This document shows positions 38,367 through 47,006 of a stretch of 64,000 nucleotides of DNA, piece after piece; the stretch's first letter is position 1, and every line of letters starts with the position of its first letter. This stretch comes from Streptomyces sp. SAI-135 (lineage in GTDB: Bacteria; Actinomycetota; Actinomycetes; Streptomycetales; Streptomycetaceae): NCBI RefSeq assembly GCF_029893805.1, contig NZ_JARXYP010000002.1:744001-808000 (forward strand), written 5' to 3'. Below the pieces are notes generated by a model. That model did not search any database. It was not told where the DNA came from and saw only the letters and a list, made by a program, of their open reading frames with translations. The position numbers were made by a program, and so were the translations under genes.

Positions 38367-40427
38367 TCACGAGGGGTGCAGCTGCCGTTCCATCCAGTCG
38401 GCGGCGGTCCGGCGGAACAGGCGCCGGTTGTCGGCGCGCAGGAACCAGTGCCCCTCGTCGCGCAGGACGAGGAGTTCGGCGGGGACCCCGCGTTCGCGTG
38501 CGGCCCGCACGAACTGTTCCGACTCCCCCGGCGGCACGTTGGTGTCGTGCTCTCCGTGCACGGCGAGCAGCGGGGCCCGCAGCGCGTCGATCCGGCTCAT
38601 CGGCGACAGGGAGCGCAGCAGGTCGCGGTCGCGCTCCGGATGGCCGTACTTGTGCGCCGCCGACTCCGCGATCCACGGCTCGGTGCCGGCGAAGAACGTC
38701 AGGAGGTCGGACATTCCGCAGACCGCGACGCCGGTGCGGAACAGGTCCGGGTGCCACACGAGGGAGGCGAAGGTCAGGTAGCCGCCGTACGAGTGCCCCA
38801 TCACCGCGAGCCTGGTCGGGTCCGCGGGGCCCGCCGTGACGGCGTGCGCGGCACAGTCGGCGACGTCGTCGAGGGCGGCGAAGCGGCCGGTGCCCAGGTC
38901 GGCGTCGACGAAGGTGCGGCCGTGTCCGCCGGAACCGCGGACGTCGGGGGCGAAGACGTCCAGGCCGCGCCCGAGCAGCTCGTGGTAGAGCGGGTCGAAC
39001 ACCGGCCGTTCCTGGTCTTCGGGCCCGCCGTGCAGGTGGATCACACAGGGCGCCGGCTCGCTCGGGGCACGGCCCGGAGCCCGGTAGTACCAGCCGCTGA
39101 GGGGCAGCCCGTCCCGGGCGGCGAGGCGGGCGAGAACGGGGCGCACGGGCGGGCGGCCCGGCGGGACGGCGTCCTCGTCCCGGGAGGACCACGGGGTGCG
39201 CAGCAGGGCCACCCCCTCGTGGGCCCACCACACGCCGGGACGGCGTTGTGAGCCGGACAGCGCGAGCAGCAACCGCCCCGCCCCGGCCGCCGCGACCCGC
39301 GTGACGACCTCGTGGGGCAGCGGCACCGGCCGCGCCGGTCCGACGGTGTCCAGTTCCCCGGGGCCCGGCAAGGTCTCGACGACGTCGAGTTCGCTGGCGC
39401 CCCGCACGTTCCACGCCAGCACGGCCGTCCGGCCGTCGTGCGCCATCGCCAGCAGTTCGAGGTCGCTGTCCTCGCGTTCGGCCACGACGGTCCGGCCGCG
39501 CGGTGTGCCGTCGGCGCCGAGGGCGACGGCGAACAGGGCCGCGTACTCCCGGTCGGCGTCGCTGCGCAGCCACAGGGTCCGTCCGTCGGGCGAGAACCGG
39601 CCGATCCACTGGTCGCCGTCGGCGACGGGCAGGGTGAAGGTGATCGCCGTGTCGAGGACGCGCCGCACCACCGCCTCCCGTCGTCCCCGCGGCCCCCGGC
39701 GCAGCAGCGCCAGCCGGCCGTCGTGGCTGAGGTCGCACACCCGCAGCGTGGGCGCGTCCGGTTCCGTGGCGAGCAGTACGGGAGCGGCCATTCCCTCGGG
39801 GTCGATCAGGTAGGCGGACAGGCCGCCGCCCGCCCTGGTCGCCGGGCTGCCGTCCGGTCCCACGGCGTACGCGGTGGTGCCGAGCAGGGTCGCCCGGCCG
39901 TCCCGGGCCGTCCACCCACCGTCCCCCTGGGCCCGGGGGCCCACCGGTGCGGCGAGGGTCACGGCGACGGCCGAGCCGTCGTGCGCCCAGCAGCCGAGGT
40001 AGGCGGACGTCTCCGGGTCGGCACCGGCCAGCAGGCGGCGACCGGTGCCGTCGGGCCGTACGCACAGCACGCGGGTGTGCTCACCGCCGCCCGGCGCGGT
40101 GGTGTACGCGATCCAGCGGCCGTCGGGCGACCAGGACACCTCCTTGACGGGGTCCGGTGAGGCGTCGAGCAGCCGGACGCCTTCCCCGTCCACGGGGCCG
40201 GCCCACAGCTGGGGGACGCCGCCCCGGTCGCAGATGAAGGCCGCCCGGGTGCCGTCGGGATCGGCGGAGGGATACCAGCAGCCGTGCGCGTGCAGCCGGG
40301 TCACGGCGTCCCGGGGGCCTTCCGCCTCGGGCAGCGGCACCGGGGCGGGGGCCGCGGCGCTCGCGGGCTCCCACCCCGGTGCGGGGGCCGGCGCGTGCGG
40401 GGTCCGGGTGCGGGGCTCGGCGGTCAC
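38367..40427 (-). CDS. S9-family (prolyl oligopeptidase-type) serine peptidase
   Basis: The 686-residue protein has a beta-propeller region (about 50-420, with repeated WSPDGRWIAY and FSPDGRTLWL blades) and a C-terminal alpha/beta hydrolase. The nucleophile is in MGHSYGGYLTFA, with an Asp and a His in AVHGEHDTNVPPG and LRDEGHWF. GTG 40427 overlaps the stop of the amidotransferase gene by 4 bp (GTGA). There is no signal peptide, so it is cytosolic. Coupling to an amidotransferase and an amine ligase suggests it cleaves the small peptide they make. Confidence 0.87.
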   Translation of the reverse strand: MTAEPRTRTPHAPAPAPGWEPASAAAPAPVPLPEAEGPRDAVTRLHAHGCWYPSADPDGTRAAFICDRGGVPQLWAGPVDGEGVRLLDASPDPVKEVSWSPDGRWIAYTTAPGGGEHTRVLCVRPDGTGRRLLAGADPETSAYLGCWAHDGSAVAVTLAAPVGPRAQGDGGWTARDGRATLLGTTAYAVGPDGSPATRAGGGLSAYLIDPEGMAAPVLLATEPDAPTLRVCDLSHDGRLALLRRGPRGRREAVVRRVLDTAITFTLPVADGDQWIGRFSPDGRTLWLRSDADREYAALFAVALGADGTPRGRTVVAEREDSDLELLAMAHDGRTAVLAWNVRGASELDVVETLPGPGELDTVGPARPVPLPHEVVTRVAAAGAGRLLLALSGSQRRPGVWWAHEGVALLRTPWSSRDEDAVPPGRPPVRPVLARLAARDGLPLSGWYYRAPGRAPSEPAPCVIHLHGGPEDQERPVFDPLYHELLGRGLDVFAPDVRGSGGHGRTFVDADLGTGRFAALDDVADCAAHAVTAGPADPTRLAVMGHSYGGYLTFASLVWHPDLFRTGVAVCGMSDLLTFFAGTEPWIAESAAHKYGHPERDRDLLRSLSPMSRIDALRAPLLAVHGEHDTNVPPGESEQFVRAARERGVPAELLVLRDEGHWFLRADNRRLFRRTAADWMERQLHPS

Positions 40428-42213
40428 GTGATTCCGTGCGTCTGCAGCCATATCTCCAGTAGTGCCACCTGCCACAGGGCGTTGGCCCCGCGTTTGGTCC
40501 GGTGCTCGTCGGGCGCCGCCAGGAGCTCGGCCACGTACGACTCCTGGAAGACGCCCCGCTGCTTGGCCGCGGGTGCCGCGAGCGCCTCGCGCACCCGGTC
40601 CAGGACGGGGCCGGCCATGTGCCGGATGGCCGGGACCGGGAAGTAGCCCTTGGGCCGGTCGACGATCTCCCGCGGCAGGAGCTTGCGGCCGACCTCCTTC
40701 AGCACGCCCTTGCCGTCGTCGGCGAGTTTGAGCTCCGGCGGACAGGCCGCGGCCAGTTCCACCAGTTCGTGGTCGAGGAAGGGGACGCGGGCCTCCAGGC
40801 CCCAGGCCATGGTCATGTTGTCGACCCGCTTCACCGGGTCGTCGACGAGCATGACGTGCGTGTCCAGCCGCAACGCCGCGTCCAGGGCGGTCTGTGCGCC
40901 GGGGCGTGCCATGTGTTCGGTGACGAAGCGGCCCGACACGTCGTCCGGGGGCAGCATGTGCGGCTGGAGGACGGCCGCGAGGTCGGCGTGGGGGGGTGGC
41001 GGTCGAAGTACGTCTCGGCGTACTGCCGCGGCTCCTCCTCGCGGGCGACCGCGGCCAGCTCCGGGTACCAGTGGTACCCGGCGAACACCTCGTCGGCGCC
41101 CTGGCCGCTCTGGACGACCTTGACCTCCTTGGCGACCTGCTCGGACAGCAGGTGGAAGGCGACCACGTCATGGCTGATCATCGGCTCGCTCATCGCGGTG
41201 ACGGCGTCGTCGAGGGCGGTCGAGACGCGCTGCGAGGGCACCGTCATCCGGCGGTGGTCCGTGCCGAACTCCCGGGCGACCAGGTCCGAGTAGCGGAACT
41301 CGTCGCCCTGCTCCCCGCCCTCGGCCTCGAACCCCACGCTGAACGTCTTCAGGCCGCGCTGCCCCTCCTCGGCCAGCAGCGCGACGATCAGGCTGGAGTC
41401 CAGGCCGCCGGAGAGCAGGACGCCCACCGGCACGTCGGACACCATCCTGCGGCGCACGGCCGTGCGCAGCGCCTCAAGCACCGCGTCCCGCCACTCGTCG
41501 GGCCCCATGTCCGCGTACTCGGGCCGCCGGGTGTAGGACGGCTGCCAGTAGCGGTGGTCGCGGTGGCTGCCGTCCGGTTCTACGACCCGTACGGTCGCCG
41601 GCGGCAGCTTGCGCACGCCGTTGAGGACGGTGTGCGGCGGGGCGACGGTGGCGTGCCAGCTCAGGTACTGGTGGACGGCCACCGGGTCGAGGGAGGTGTC
41701 CACGTCCCCGGCGGCCAGGAGGGCGGGCAGCGAGGAGGCGAACCGCAGCCGGCCCGGCGCCGGCGCCAGATACAGCGGCTTGATCCCCAGCCGGTCGCGG
41801 CCCAGGACGACACGGCCGGTGCGGTGTTCGACGAGGGCGAAGGCGAACATGCCGTGGAAGCGCTCCACGCAGGCGGTTCCCCACTGCCGGTAGGCGTGGA
41901 GCACGACCTCCGTGTCGGACGTCGACCTGAAGCGGTGCCCGAGGCGCCCGAGCTCCTCGCGCAGCTCCTGGTAGTTGTAGACGCAGCCGTTGAAGACGCC
42001 GGTGATCTCGTCGTCCGCGTCGGTCATCGGCTGGGCGCCTAGGTCGGACAGGTCGATGATCTTCAGCCGTCGGTGTCCCAGCGCCACCGCGCCCCGCGTC
42101 CAGACGCCCTCGCCGTCGGGTCCGCGGGGGGCGAGCCGGTCGGTCATGCGTCCGACGGCCGCGAGGTCGGGCCGGCTGCCGTCGAAGCGGATCTCGCCGC
42201 TCAGACCGCACAT
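40424..42213 (-). pseudogene. Asparagine synthase-like (NAGGN-type) amidotransferase, frameshifted
   Basis: ATG 42213 opens MCGLSGEIRFDGS, a class II glutamine amidotransferase domain with nucleophile Cys2. An ATP-pyrophosphatase domain follows (VPVGVLLSGGLDSSLIVALL). The sequence resembles the N-acetylglutaminylglutamine amidotransferase branch more than AsnB. After AETYFDRH the frame is lost at the G7 run 40990-40996. One added base restores DLAAVLQPHMLPPDDVSG and the rest, through PKGYFPVPAIRH to the stop at 40424, giving about 596 residues. Both halves are otherwise well preserved, so this is a very recent break, a sequencing error in the homopolymer, or slippage. It lies between the carboxylate-amine ligase and S9 peptidase genes, with GTGA coupling to the latter. 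Confidence 0.8.
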
Positions 42214-42376
42214 GACGTGCTGCCCCCTTCCCTGGAGCCGTCGGCTCCGCGCCGGGACAGGACTCCCGGGTCGGGCCTGCCGACCGTGACCCGGGCGGAA
42301 TTGCTGGACATGACGAGAACACTCCTCAGGGTTGTGGGTGAAGGACGGACGGGGCAGCCGGGCGCGGGGAAGCGGG

Positions 42377-43555
42377 TCAGCTGCCCAGGACCTCCGGCGC
42401 GCCGGAGCCCGCCGTGCCCGCGACGGAGTGCGGGACGTTCCGGCGCGCGACGGGGGCCGGCCGGGGGCGGCGCCGCTCGCCGCGGGTCTCCGCGATCAGC
42501 AGGTCGGCGCAGGCCAGCAGATCCTCTTCCCGCGCCTTGCGGCGGATCCGCTCGGCGGCGCTGCCCTCCGCGAGGGCCGCCGCGGTCAGGTCCCTGACGG
42601 TCTCCCAGTCGCCGTGGGCTTCCAGCGCGGGCCGCAGCCGGGCCAGCAGCGAGCACACGACGTCGGCGGCCGGTGCTTCCCGATGGGTCCGGGGATCCAC
42701 CAGCACGCCTTCCAGACCGGAGCGGGCGGCCCGCCAGGAGGCGCCGCGCAGCCAGTCGTGGCGGCCGTCGCACAGGGCCTTGCCGGCCGCGCGGCGCTCC
42801 AGGGCCTCGGTCACCAGGGCGCGGAACAGGCCGGCCACCAGCACGACGGTCTCCACCCGTGGGCAGGCGTCGCAGACACGCAGTTCCAGGGTCTTCAGGT
42901 GTGCGGAGGGCCGGACGTCGTAGTAGATCATTCCCGGGTCGCTGATGACTCCGGCCCGTACGAGGTCACCCACCGCCGCGTCGTAGTCGGCCGCGTCGCC
43001 GAAGCAGCCGACGGGGCCCGCGGTGGGCCAGCGCTGCCAGAGCAGCGTGCGCCAGCTGGCGTAGCCGGTGTCGGCTCCCTGCCACAACGGTGAGCTGGCG
43101 GAGAGCGCCAGCAGCGCGGGCAGCCAGGGCGAGACCGCGCACATCACGGCCACGGCCGTGTCCCGGTCGGGTATGTCCACGTGGACCTGGGCGCCGCAGA
43201 TGAGCTGCTCGTCGGCCACCTGGCGGTACTCCTCGACCATGTGGCGGTAGCGATCGCCGGCGGAGGGGTGTCCGGAGGCGGCGGGGGCGATGGGCGCCGT
43301 GCCCGCGGCCACGACGGCGAGCCCCAGCGAGGAGGCGGCCGCGTCGAGCCGCCGTCTGGTTCTGGTGAGGTCGGCGTACAGGCCGCTCAGGGTGGTGTGC
43401 ACGCCGCTGTTCGACTCCACGGTGGACTGGTGCAGTTCCGTGGTGAAGGTGCGCGGGGGAAGCCGGCGCAGGACCGCGTCGGCACGCGGCACGAGCAGCC
43501 CGCTTTCCACTTCCAGGATGTGGAACTCCTCCTCCACTCCGATACGCATGGCCAC
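42377..43555 (-). CDS. Carboxylate-amine ligase (YbdK/GCS2 family)
   Basis: The 392-residue protein begins MRIGVEEEFHILE and carries STVESNSGVHTTL, GAQVHVDIPD and YYDVRPSAHLKTLELRVCD, the ATP/metal core of GCS2-type glutamate-cysteine ligase relatives. YbdK-type enzymes join an amino acid carboxylate to an amine; the true substrate is rarely known. GTG 43555 has AAGGAG five bases upstream; ATG 43549, six bases later, is also possible. The 163-bp gap to the amidotransferase gene allows co-transcription. It may supply the gamma- or alpha-linked dipeptide that the amidotransferase amidates. Confidence 0.85.
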   Translation of the reverse strand: MAMRIGVEEEFHILEVESGLLVPRADAVLRRLPPRTFTTELHQSTVESNSGVHTTLSGLYADLTRTRRRLDAAASSLGLAVVAAGTAPIAPAASGHPSAGDRYRHMVEEYRQVADEQLICGAQVHVDIPDRDTAVAVMCAVSPWLPALLALSASSPLWQGADTGYASWRTLLWQRWPTAGPVGCFGDAADYDAAVGDLVRAGVISDPGMIYYDVRPSAHLKTLELRVCDACPRVETVVLVAGLFRALVTEALERRAAGKALCDGRHDWLRGASWRAARSGLEGVLVDPRTHREAPAADVVCSLLARLRPALEAHGDWETVRDLTAAALAEGSAAERIRRKAREEDLLACADLLIAETRGERRRPRPAPVARRNVPHSVAGTAGSGAPEVLGS

Positions 43556-43595
43556 AGTCGCTCCTTGAGATGTGCCGAAGGTCCCGTCCCTCTCG

Positions 43596-43608
43596 GGGGG
43601 TGACCCCC
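43596..43608. terminator. Small GC hairpin
   Basis: GGGGG-TGA-CCCCC forms a compact hairpin between the end of the DUF1360 gene (43687) and the ligase start (43555). It may end the leftward transcript from 45539. The rest of this 131-bp gap has only a loose CGCG-rich inverted repeat near 43640. Confidence 0.35.
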
Positions 43609-43686
43609 AAGTGCCCAGGAGATCGCCGGATAAGCGCGGCTTTGCGCGTTTGGAGAAGGTGGTCCGCAGATGAGCGGGCTTTGCGG

Positions 43687-44229
43687 TCAGCCGTCGGTGG
43701 TCCGGCCGACCAGCGCGCCGTACGCCAGCTGCAACGTGTCCGCCCCGGCCAGCGCCGTCAGCGCGCCCATCGCGGTGCGGGTCGCGCGGGGCCACAGGAG
43801 CTGGCCCGCGGTCAGGGTCGACGCCACCCACACGCTCATGCAGAACGGGCAGGTCACCAGCTCGCCGACGGTCTCCTTGCCCGCCTCGGGCCGGGCTTCC
43901 TCGTGCAGCTCGGCGGGGCCCTGGGGGCCGACGTACCTCGTGAAGGGAGCGCGCAGAGGGCTGGTCACCGACGCCTTGCTGAGCAGCCGGCTGAGCCGGA
44001 AGGTGGCCACCGAGGTCAGGAGCACGTCCCAGGGCTCCGGCCGGTCGGGCAGGGGCCGGCCGCGCAGCCGTACCGCCGTGGCCCAGCCCGCGGTGTAGGT
44101 GCCGAACGCCGCCATGGCGGCGAGGTAGCCGCGCAGGGGCCGGTCGTGGGTGCGTGCGTAGGCACGGCCCGTGCGCCGCAGGAACGCCTGCGCCCGGTGT
44201 CCGATGCGGTGCTCAGTGGGTGTGGCCAT
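43687..44229 (-). CDS. DUF1360 membrane protein
   Basis: The 180-residue protein has two or three membrane segments (YLAAMAAFGTYTAGWATAV near 35-53, and a hydrophobic C-terminal third) and the DUF1360 signature VGELVTCPFCMSVWVAS with two cysteines. The function of DUF1360 is unknown; related proteins occur in spore-coat and stress loci. ATG 44229 overlaps the end of the Rieske/DUF2231 gene by 17 bp, so the pair is coupled. Confidence 0.85.
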   Translation of the reverse strand: MATPTEHRIGHRAQAFLRRTGRAYARTHDRPLRGYLAAMAAFGTYTAGWATAVRLRGRPLPDRPEPWDVLLTSVATFRLSRLLSKASVTSPLRAPFTRYVGPQGPAELHEEARPEAGKETVGELVTCPFCMSVWVASTLTAGQLLWPRATRTAMGALTALAGADTLQLAYGALVGRTTDG

Positions 44230-45199
44230 GAGCGGGTCCCCGTCCTGCCTCGTTGCGGTGCGGGTCCGGTTCCGTGCGATCCCCGGCCCGCTCTTCTCGT
44301 CCGTCCTCCCCGGCATGCCGGACCAGTCGTATCTCGACCTGCCCGTCGGTGATCCGTGTGTCGAAGGCCGGCTGGGGCGCCAGGGCAGGGCCGCGGACGT
44401 TCAGGCCGTCCGAGAGGCGGAAGACGCTGCCGTGCCAGGGGCACTCCACGCATCCGTCGGACACCGTCCCCTCGGACAGCGGCCCCGCCAGATGGCTGCA
44501 CCGGTCGGCCAGCGCGTGGATCGCCCCGCCGGGCTCACGCACCACCACGACGGGTACGTCGTCCACGCTGCGCCGCACCGGCCGGCCGACCGGGAAGTCG
44601 TCCACCGCGCCGATCCGGTGCCAGCGGTCGGCGACGACATGCGGTACGGCCTCGGTGTGGTTGACCCCGGCGGCCTGCCGGTAGGCCAGGTGGCCGCCCA
44701 GCATGCCGCCGGATCCCACGGCCGCGAGTCCCAGGAGGCCCAGGGTCCGGCCGGCGCGCGCACGGCCGGTGACCCGGCAGGCGAGGGAGGCCGCGTACAG
44801 GCCGACGGCCACCGTGTTGGACACGGCGTGGACCAGCCCGACACGCATCTGCGGGCGCTGGAGTTCCGCCCAGTCCACGGCGCCGGTCACCGCGGCGGGG
44901 AAGGCCGCCGCGAGGCCGACGCCCACCAGCAGACCCGCCTCGCGGGGGCGGCCCTTCGTCGCGTCCAGGACGGCGGCGGACAGCCAGCTGCCGATCGGCA
45001 CCTGCACCAGCAGCGGGTGGACGGGGTGCCCCAGCCATGTGCCGTGCAGTACGTCCCGGCCGCGGCCGAGCGGCAGGGCCTGTATCCCCGTCCGGAGTGT
45101 GTCGATCAGGGGGTCCTGCCGCGGCTGCCGCTCCAGGCGGGCGAACAGCCGCAGCATCCGGTTCTCTCGGGTCCGTGGATGACGTCGTGGCGCGCTCAT
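44213..45199 (-). CDS. DUF2231 membrane/Rieske 2Fe-2S fusion protein
   Basis: The 328-residue protein has an N-terminal DUF2231 membrane domain (about 40-190; GTWLGHPVHPLLVQVPIGSW and about four hydrophobic helices) and a C-terminal Rieske domain (about 205-300) with CSH and CPWH in C-x-H-x16-C-x2-H spacing. The tail is charged. It is probably a membrane electron-transfer protein; partner unknown. ATG 45199 gives this length; ATG 45157 with GAGAG upstream is an alternative. It is coupled to the DUF1360 gene downstream. Confidence 0.85.
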   Translation of the reverse strand: MSAPRRHPRTRENRMLRLFARLERQPRQDPLIDTLRTGIQALPLGRGRDVLHGTWLGHPVHPLLVQVPIGSWLSAAVLDATKGRPREAGLLVGVGLAAAFPAAVTGAVDWAELQRPQMRVGLVHAVSNTVAVGLYAASLACRVTGRARAGRTLGLLGLAAVGSGGMLGGHLAYRQAAGVNHTEAVPHVVADRWHRIGAVDDFPVGRPVRRSVDDVPVVVVREPGGAIHALADRCSHLAGPLSEGTVSDGCVECPWHGSVFRLSDGLNVRGPALAPQPAFDTRITDGQVEIRLVRHAGEDGREERAGDRTEPDPHRNEAGRGPAHGHTH

Positions 45200-45248
45200 G
45201 CGCAGCCGGGTCTCCCCCCTCGCCTGCGGCAAACGACCCACCGGGTGA

Positions 45249-45539
45249 TCAGGACTTGGACACGGCGTGCCGCCCGGCGCCCGCGGAGAACACGTGGTGA
45301 GAGGTCCGGGCCGGGCCGGTGGGCTCCAGGTGCCGCAGCCACCGGGAGGCCATGGCCAGCAGTCCCGTGAAGACGGCCAGGAGCAGCACGGAGGTCCACA
45401 TGGGCCTGCTGCCGGGGGAATCCCACATCGTCCAGGCCGAGGACGCCGTCCACAGGACGACGCCGGCCGCGTAGAAGGACCGTATCCGGCGCAGCTGCCT
45501 CGCCGCCCTGCCCACCGTGGGATCGTCAGTGTGAGTCAT
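45249..45539 (-). CDS. Small two-span membrane protein
   Basis: The 96-residue protein has two hydrophobic segments (SFYAAGVVLWTASSAW and WTSVLLLAVFTGLLAMA) and short polar ends, with a basic start RAARQLRRIR. I do not recognise a family. It lies 49 bp upstream of the Rieske/DUF2231 gene in the same direction and probably belongs to that operon. Confidence 0.7.
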   Translation of the reverse strand: MTHTDDPTVGRAARQLRRIRSFYAAGVVLWTASSAWTMWDSPGSRPMWTSVLLLAVFTGLLAMASRWLRHLEPTGPARTSHHVFSAGAGRHAVSKS

Positions 45540-45602
45540 GCCGCCCCGTGTACCCCGATCACCGCGGTCCACCGGTCGCGCAGGAGAACGGGTGACAGAC
45601 CT

Positions 45603-46139
45603 TCAGCGATCGAGTGGGGACAGTCCGGCCAGCCCCGTTTCGGCCATGACGCGGCCGACCGTCTCCGTCAGGGTGCTGTCGGCTCCTACGACGGTCTCGA
45701 CGCCACCTGGCAGCAGATCCAACTCCCGGTACCAGTCGCGCAGTTGTGGTTCGCTCACCTCGTGGGCGATCGGTTTGGTCGCATGGCGGGCGAGGGTCTG
45801 CTCGAACGGCACGTGCAGGTAGTAGCCGTGGGTCGGGCCGCGGTGGTCGGCCCGGAGCCGGGCGAGCATCTCGCCGTAGCGGTCGGCGGACAGGATGCCC
45901 TCCACCACCACGTGGTAGCCGGAGTCCAGGGCGTAGCGCGCGGTCAGTTCGATCAGACCGATGTTCGCCGCGCCGGGCCGGGCGCGCTCCCGGAGCACGG
46001 TCCGGCGCAGGTTGTCCTGGCCGACCAGGGCCAGGCCACGCCCGAAGCGCTCACGCAGGCCGGCGGCCACGCTCGACTTCCCGGAGGCGGAGTTTCCGCG
46101 CAGGACGATCAGCCGAGTCTCCTCGGTGCCCACCATCAT
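45603..46139 (-). CDS. P-loop NTPase/small-molecule kinase
   Basis: The 178-residue protein has a Walker A motif LRGNSASGKSSVA near residue 14, a QDNLRR segment, and a lid-like RHATKPIAHEVSE region. It resembles the zeta-toxin/AAA-type ATP kinases that phosphorylate nucleosides, sugars or antibiotics (YYLHVPFEQTL). ATG 46139 and ATG 46136 are both possible; GTAGG lies upstream. No obvious pathway partner is present. Confidence 0.75.
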   Translation of the reverse strand: MMVGTEETRLIVLRGNSASGKSSVAAGLRERFGRGLALVGQDNLRRTVLRERARPGAANIGLIELTARYALDSGYHVVVEGILSADRYGEMLARLRADHRGPTHGYYLHVPFEQTLARHATKPIAHEVSEPQLRDWYRELDLLPGGVETVVGADSTLTETVGRVMAETGLAGLSPLDR

Positions 46140-46263
46140 GGCGGCCAACCTACCGGTGCGGATCACGGCGACGGTGTCGGCGCACATACGTCTGTGCGTG
46201 CCCCACCCCTGCCCGCACAGACTTGTGGGTGTGACGCAAGGGCAGAACAAGACAGGTGTCCTG

Positions 46264-46278
46264 CGTAGTATCACTACG
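46264..46278. promoter_or_regulatory. 15-bp palindrome with embedded -10-like element
   Basis: CGTAGT-ATC-ACTACG is a perfect inverted repeat with a 3-nt centre in the 224-bp divergent gap, 86 bp upstream of the winged-helix protein start. It contains TAGTAT, a plausible -10 hexamer, so a repressor bound here would block transcription. BlaI-type winged-helix repressors use similar TAGT/ACTA half-sites; autoregulation is inferred. Confidence 0.4.
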
Positions 46279-46363
46279 ACATGGGCGTGCGGCAGAAGAT
46301 GTCGCCGCGCATCCGTAAGCAGGCGACCCAGCACGCCCATGCCCCAGGAAGAGGTGCGAGCCC

Positions 46364-46984
46364 ATGTCCGAATCCGCTCCCGACACCACCGAGTTGACCT
46401 CGCAGTACAGCACTCAGGTGGCCGGCGACCTCGAACGCAACCTGAAGGAACAGGAGCGTCTCAGCGGGGAAATCGAGGCGCTCCAGGGCCAGTTGGCCGC
46501 CTTGCGGCACGATCACACCGTCCTGCTGAGCATCCAGCAGGTCCTGGGCACCCCGGCGGCCGGCGCCACGGTGCCCGCTCCCCGCAAGAAGGCGGCCGCC
46601 GCGGGCGCGCGGTCGGGCGGCCGCAAGTCCGCCGGGCCGGGCGGAAAGCAGTCCGCGAGGAAGGCGGCCGGGAAAGAGTCACCCGCGCGGAAGTCGCCCG
46701 GCAAAGAGTCGCCCACACGGTCGGCGCCCAGTCTCGTCGACCTGGTCCGGGAGCATCTGGGCGAGCAGAAGGAGCCCCGCTCGGCGGCCGAGATCGCCAC
46801 CGCGCTCGGCAGGCAGCACCCCGAGCGCACGGTCAAGGCCACCGTCGTACGCACCACCCTCGAGGGGCTGGTGGCCAGGAACCAGGCCCAGCGCACCAAG
46901 CAGGGGACCTCGGTCTTCTACACGTCACCCGACGCGGACGGACCTGCCGCACGCGTCGAGGACGGTTCCGAGCAGTCCGGCTGA
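46364..46984 (+). CDS. Coiled-coil, Lys/Ala-rich, winged-helix protein
   Basis: The 206-residue protein has an N-terminal coiled coil (about 20-60; LERNLKEQERLSGEIEALQG), a low-complexity basic linker (about 72-118) with repeated KSPGKESP-like units that recall histone H1 tails, and a winged-helix domain (about 124-190; LVDLVREHLGEQKEPRSAAE, then GTSVFYTS). Such a make-up suggests a dimeric DNA-binding or nucleoid-associated regulator. I do not know a characterised homologue. Confidence 0.78.
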   Translation: MSESAPDTTELTSQYSTQVAGDLERNLKEQERLSGEIEALQGQLAALRHDHTVLLSIQQVLGTPAAGATVPAPRKKAAAAGARSGGRKSAGPGGKQSARKAAGKESPARKSPGKESPTRSAPSLVDLVREHLGEQKEPRSAAEIATALGRQHPERTVKATVVRTTLEGLVARNQAQRTKQGTSVFYTSPDADGPAARVEDGSEQSG

Positions 46985-47006
46985 CGGGCGCCCCGCCGCG
47001 GCCCGT
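46984..47006. terminator. Hairpin between convergent genes
   Basis: ACGGGC (46984-46989) pairs with GCCCGT (47001-47006) around an 11-nt loop, directly between the winged-helix gene and the PAP2 gene. It begins within the stop codon and has no T-tract. Confidence 0.45.
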
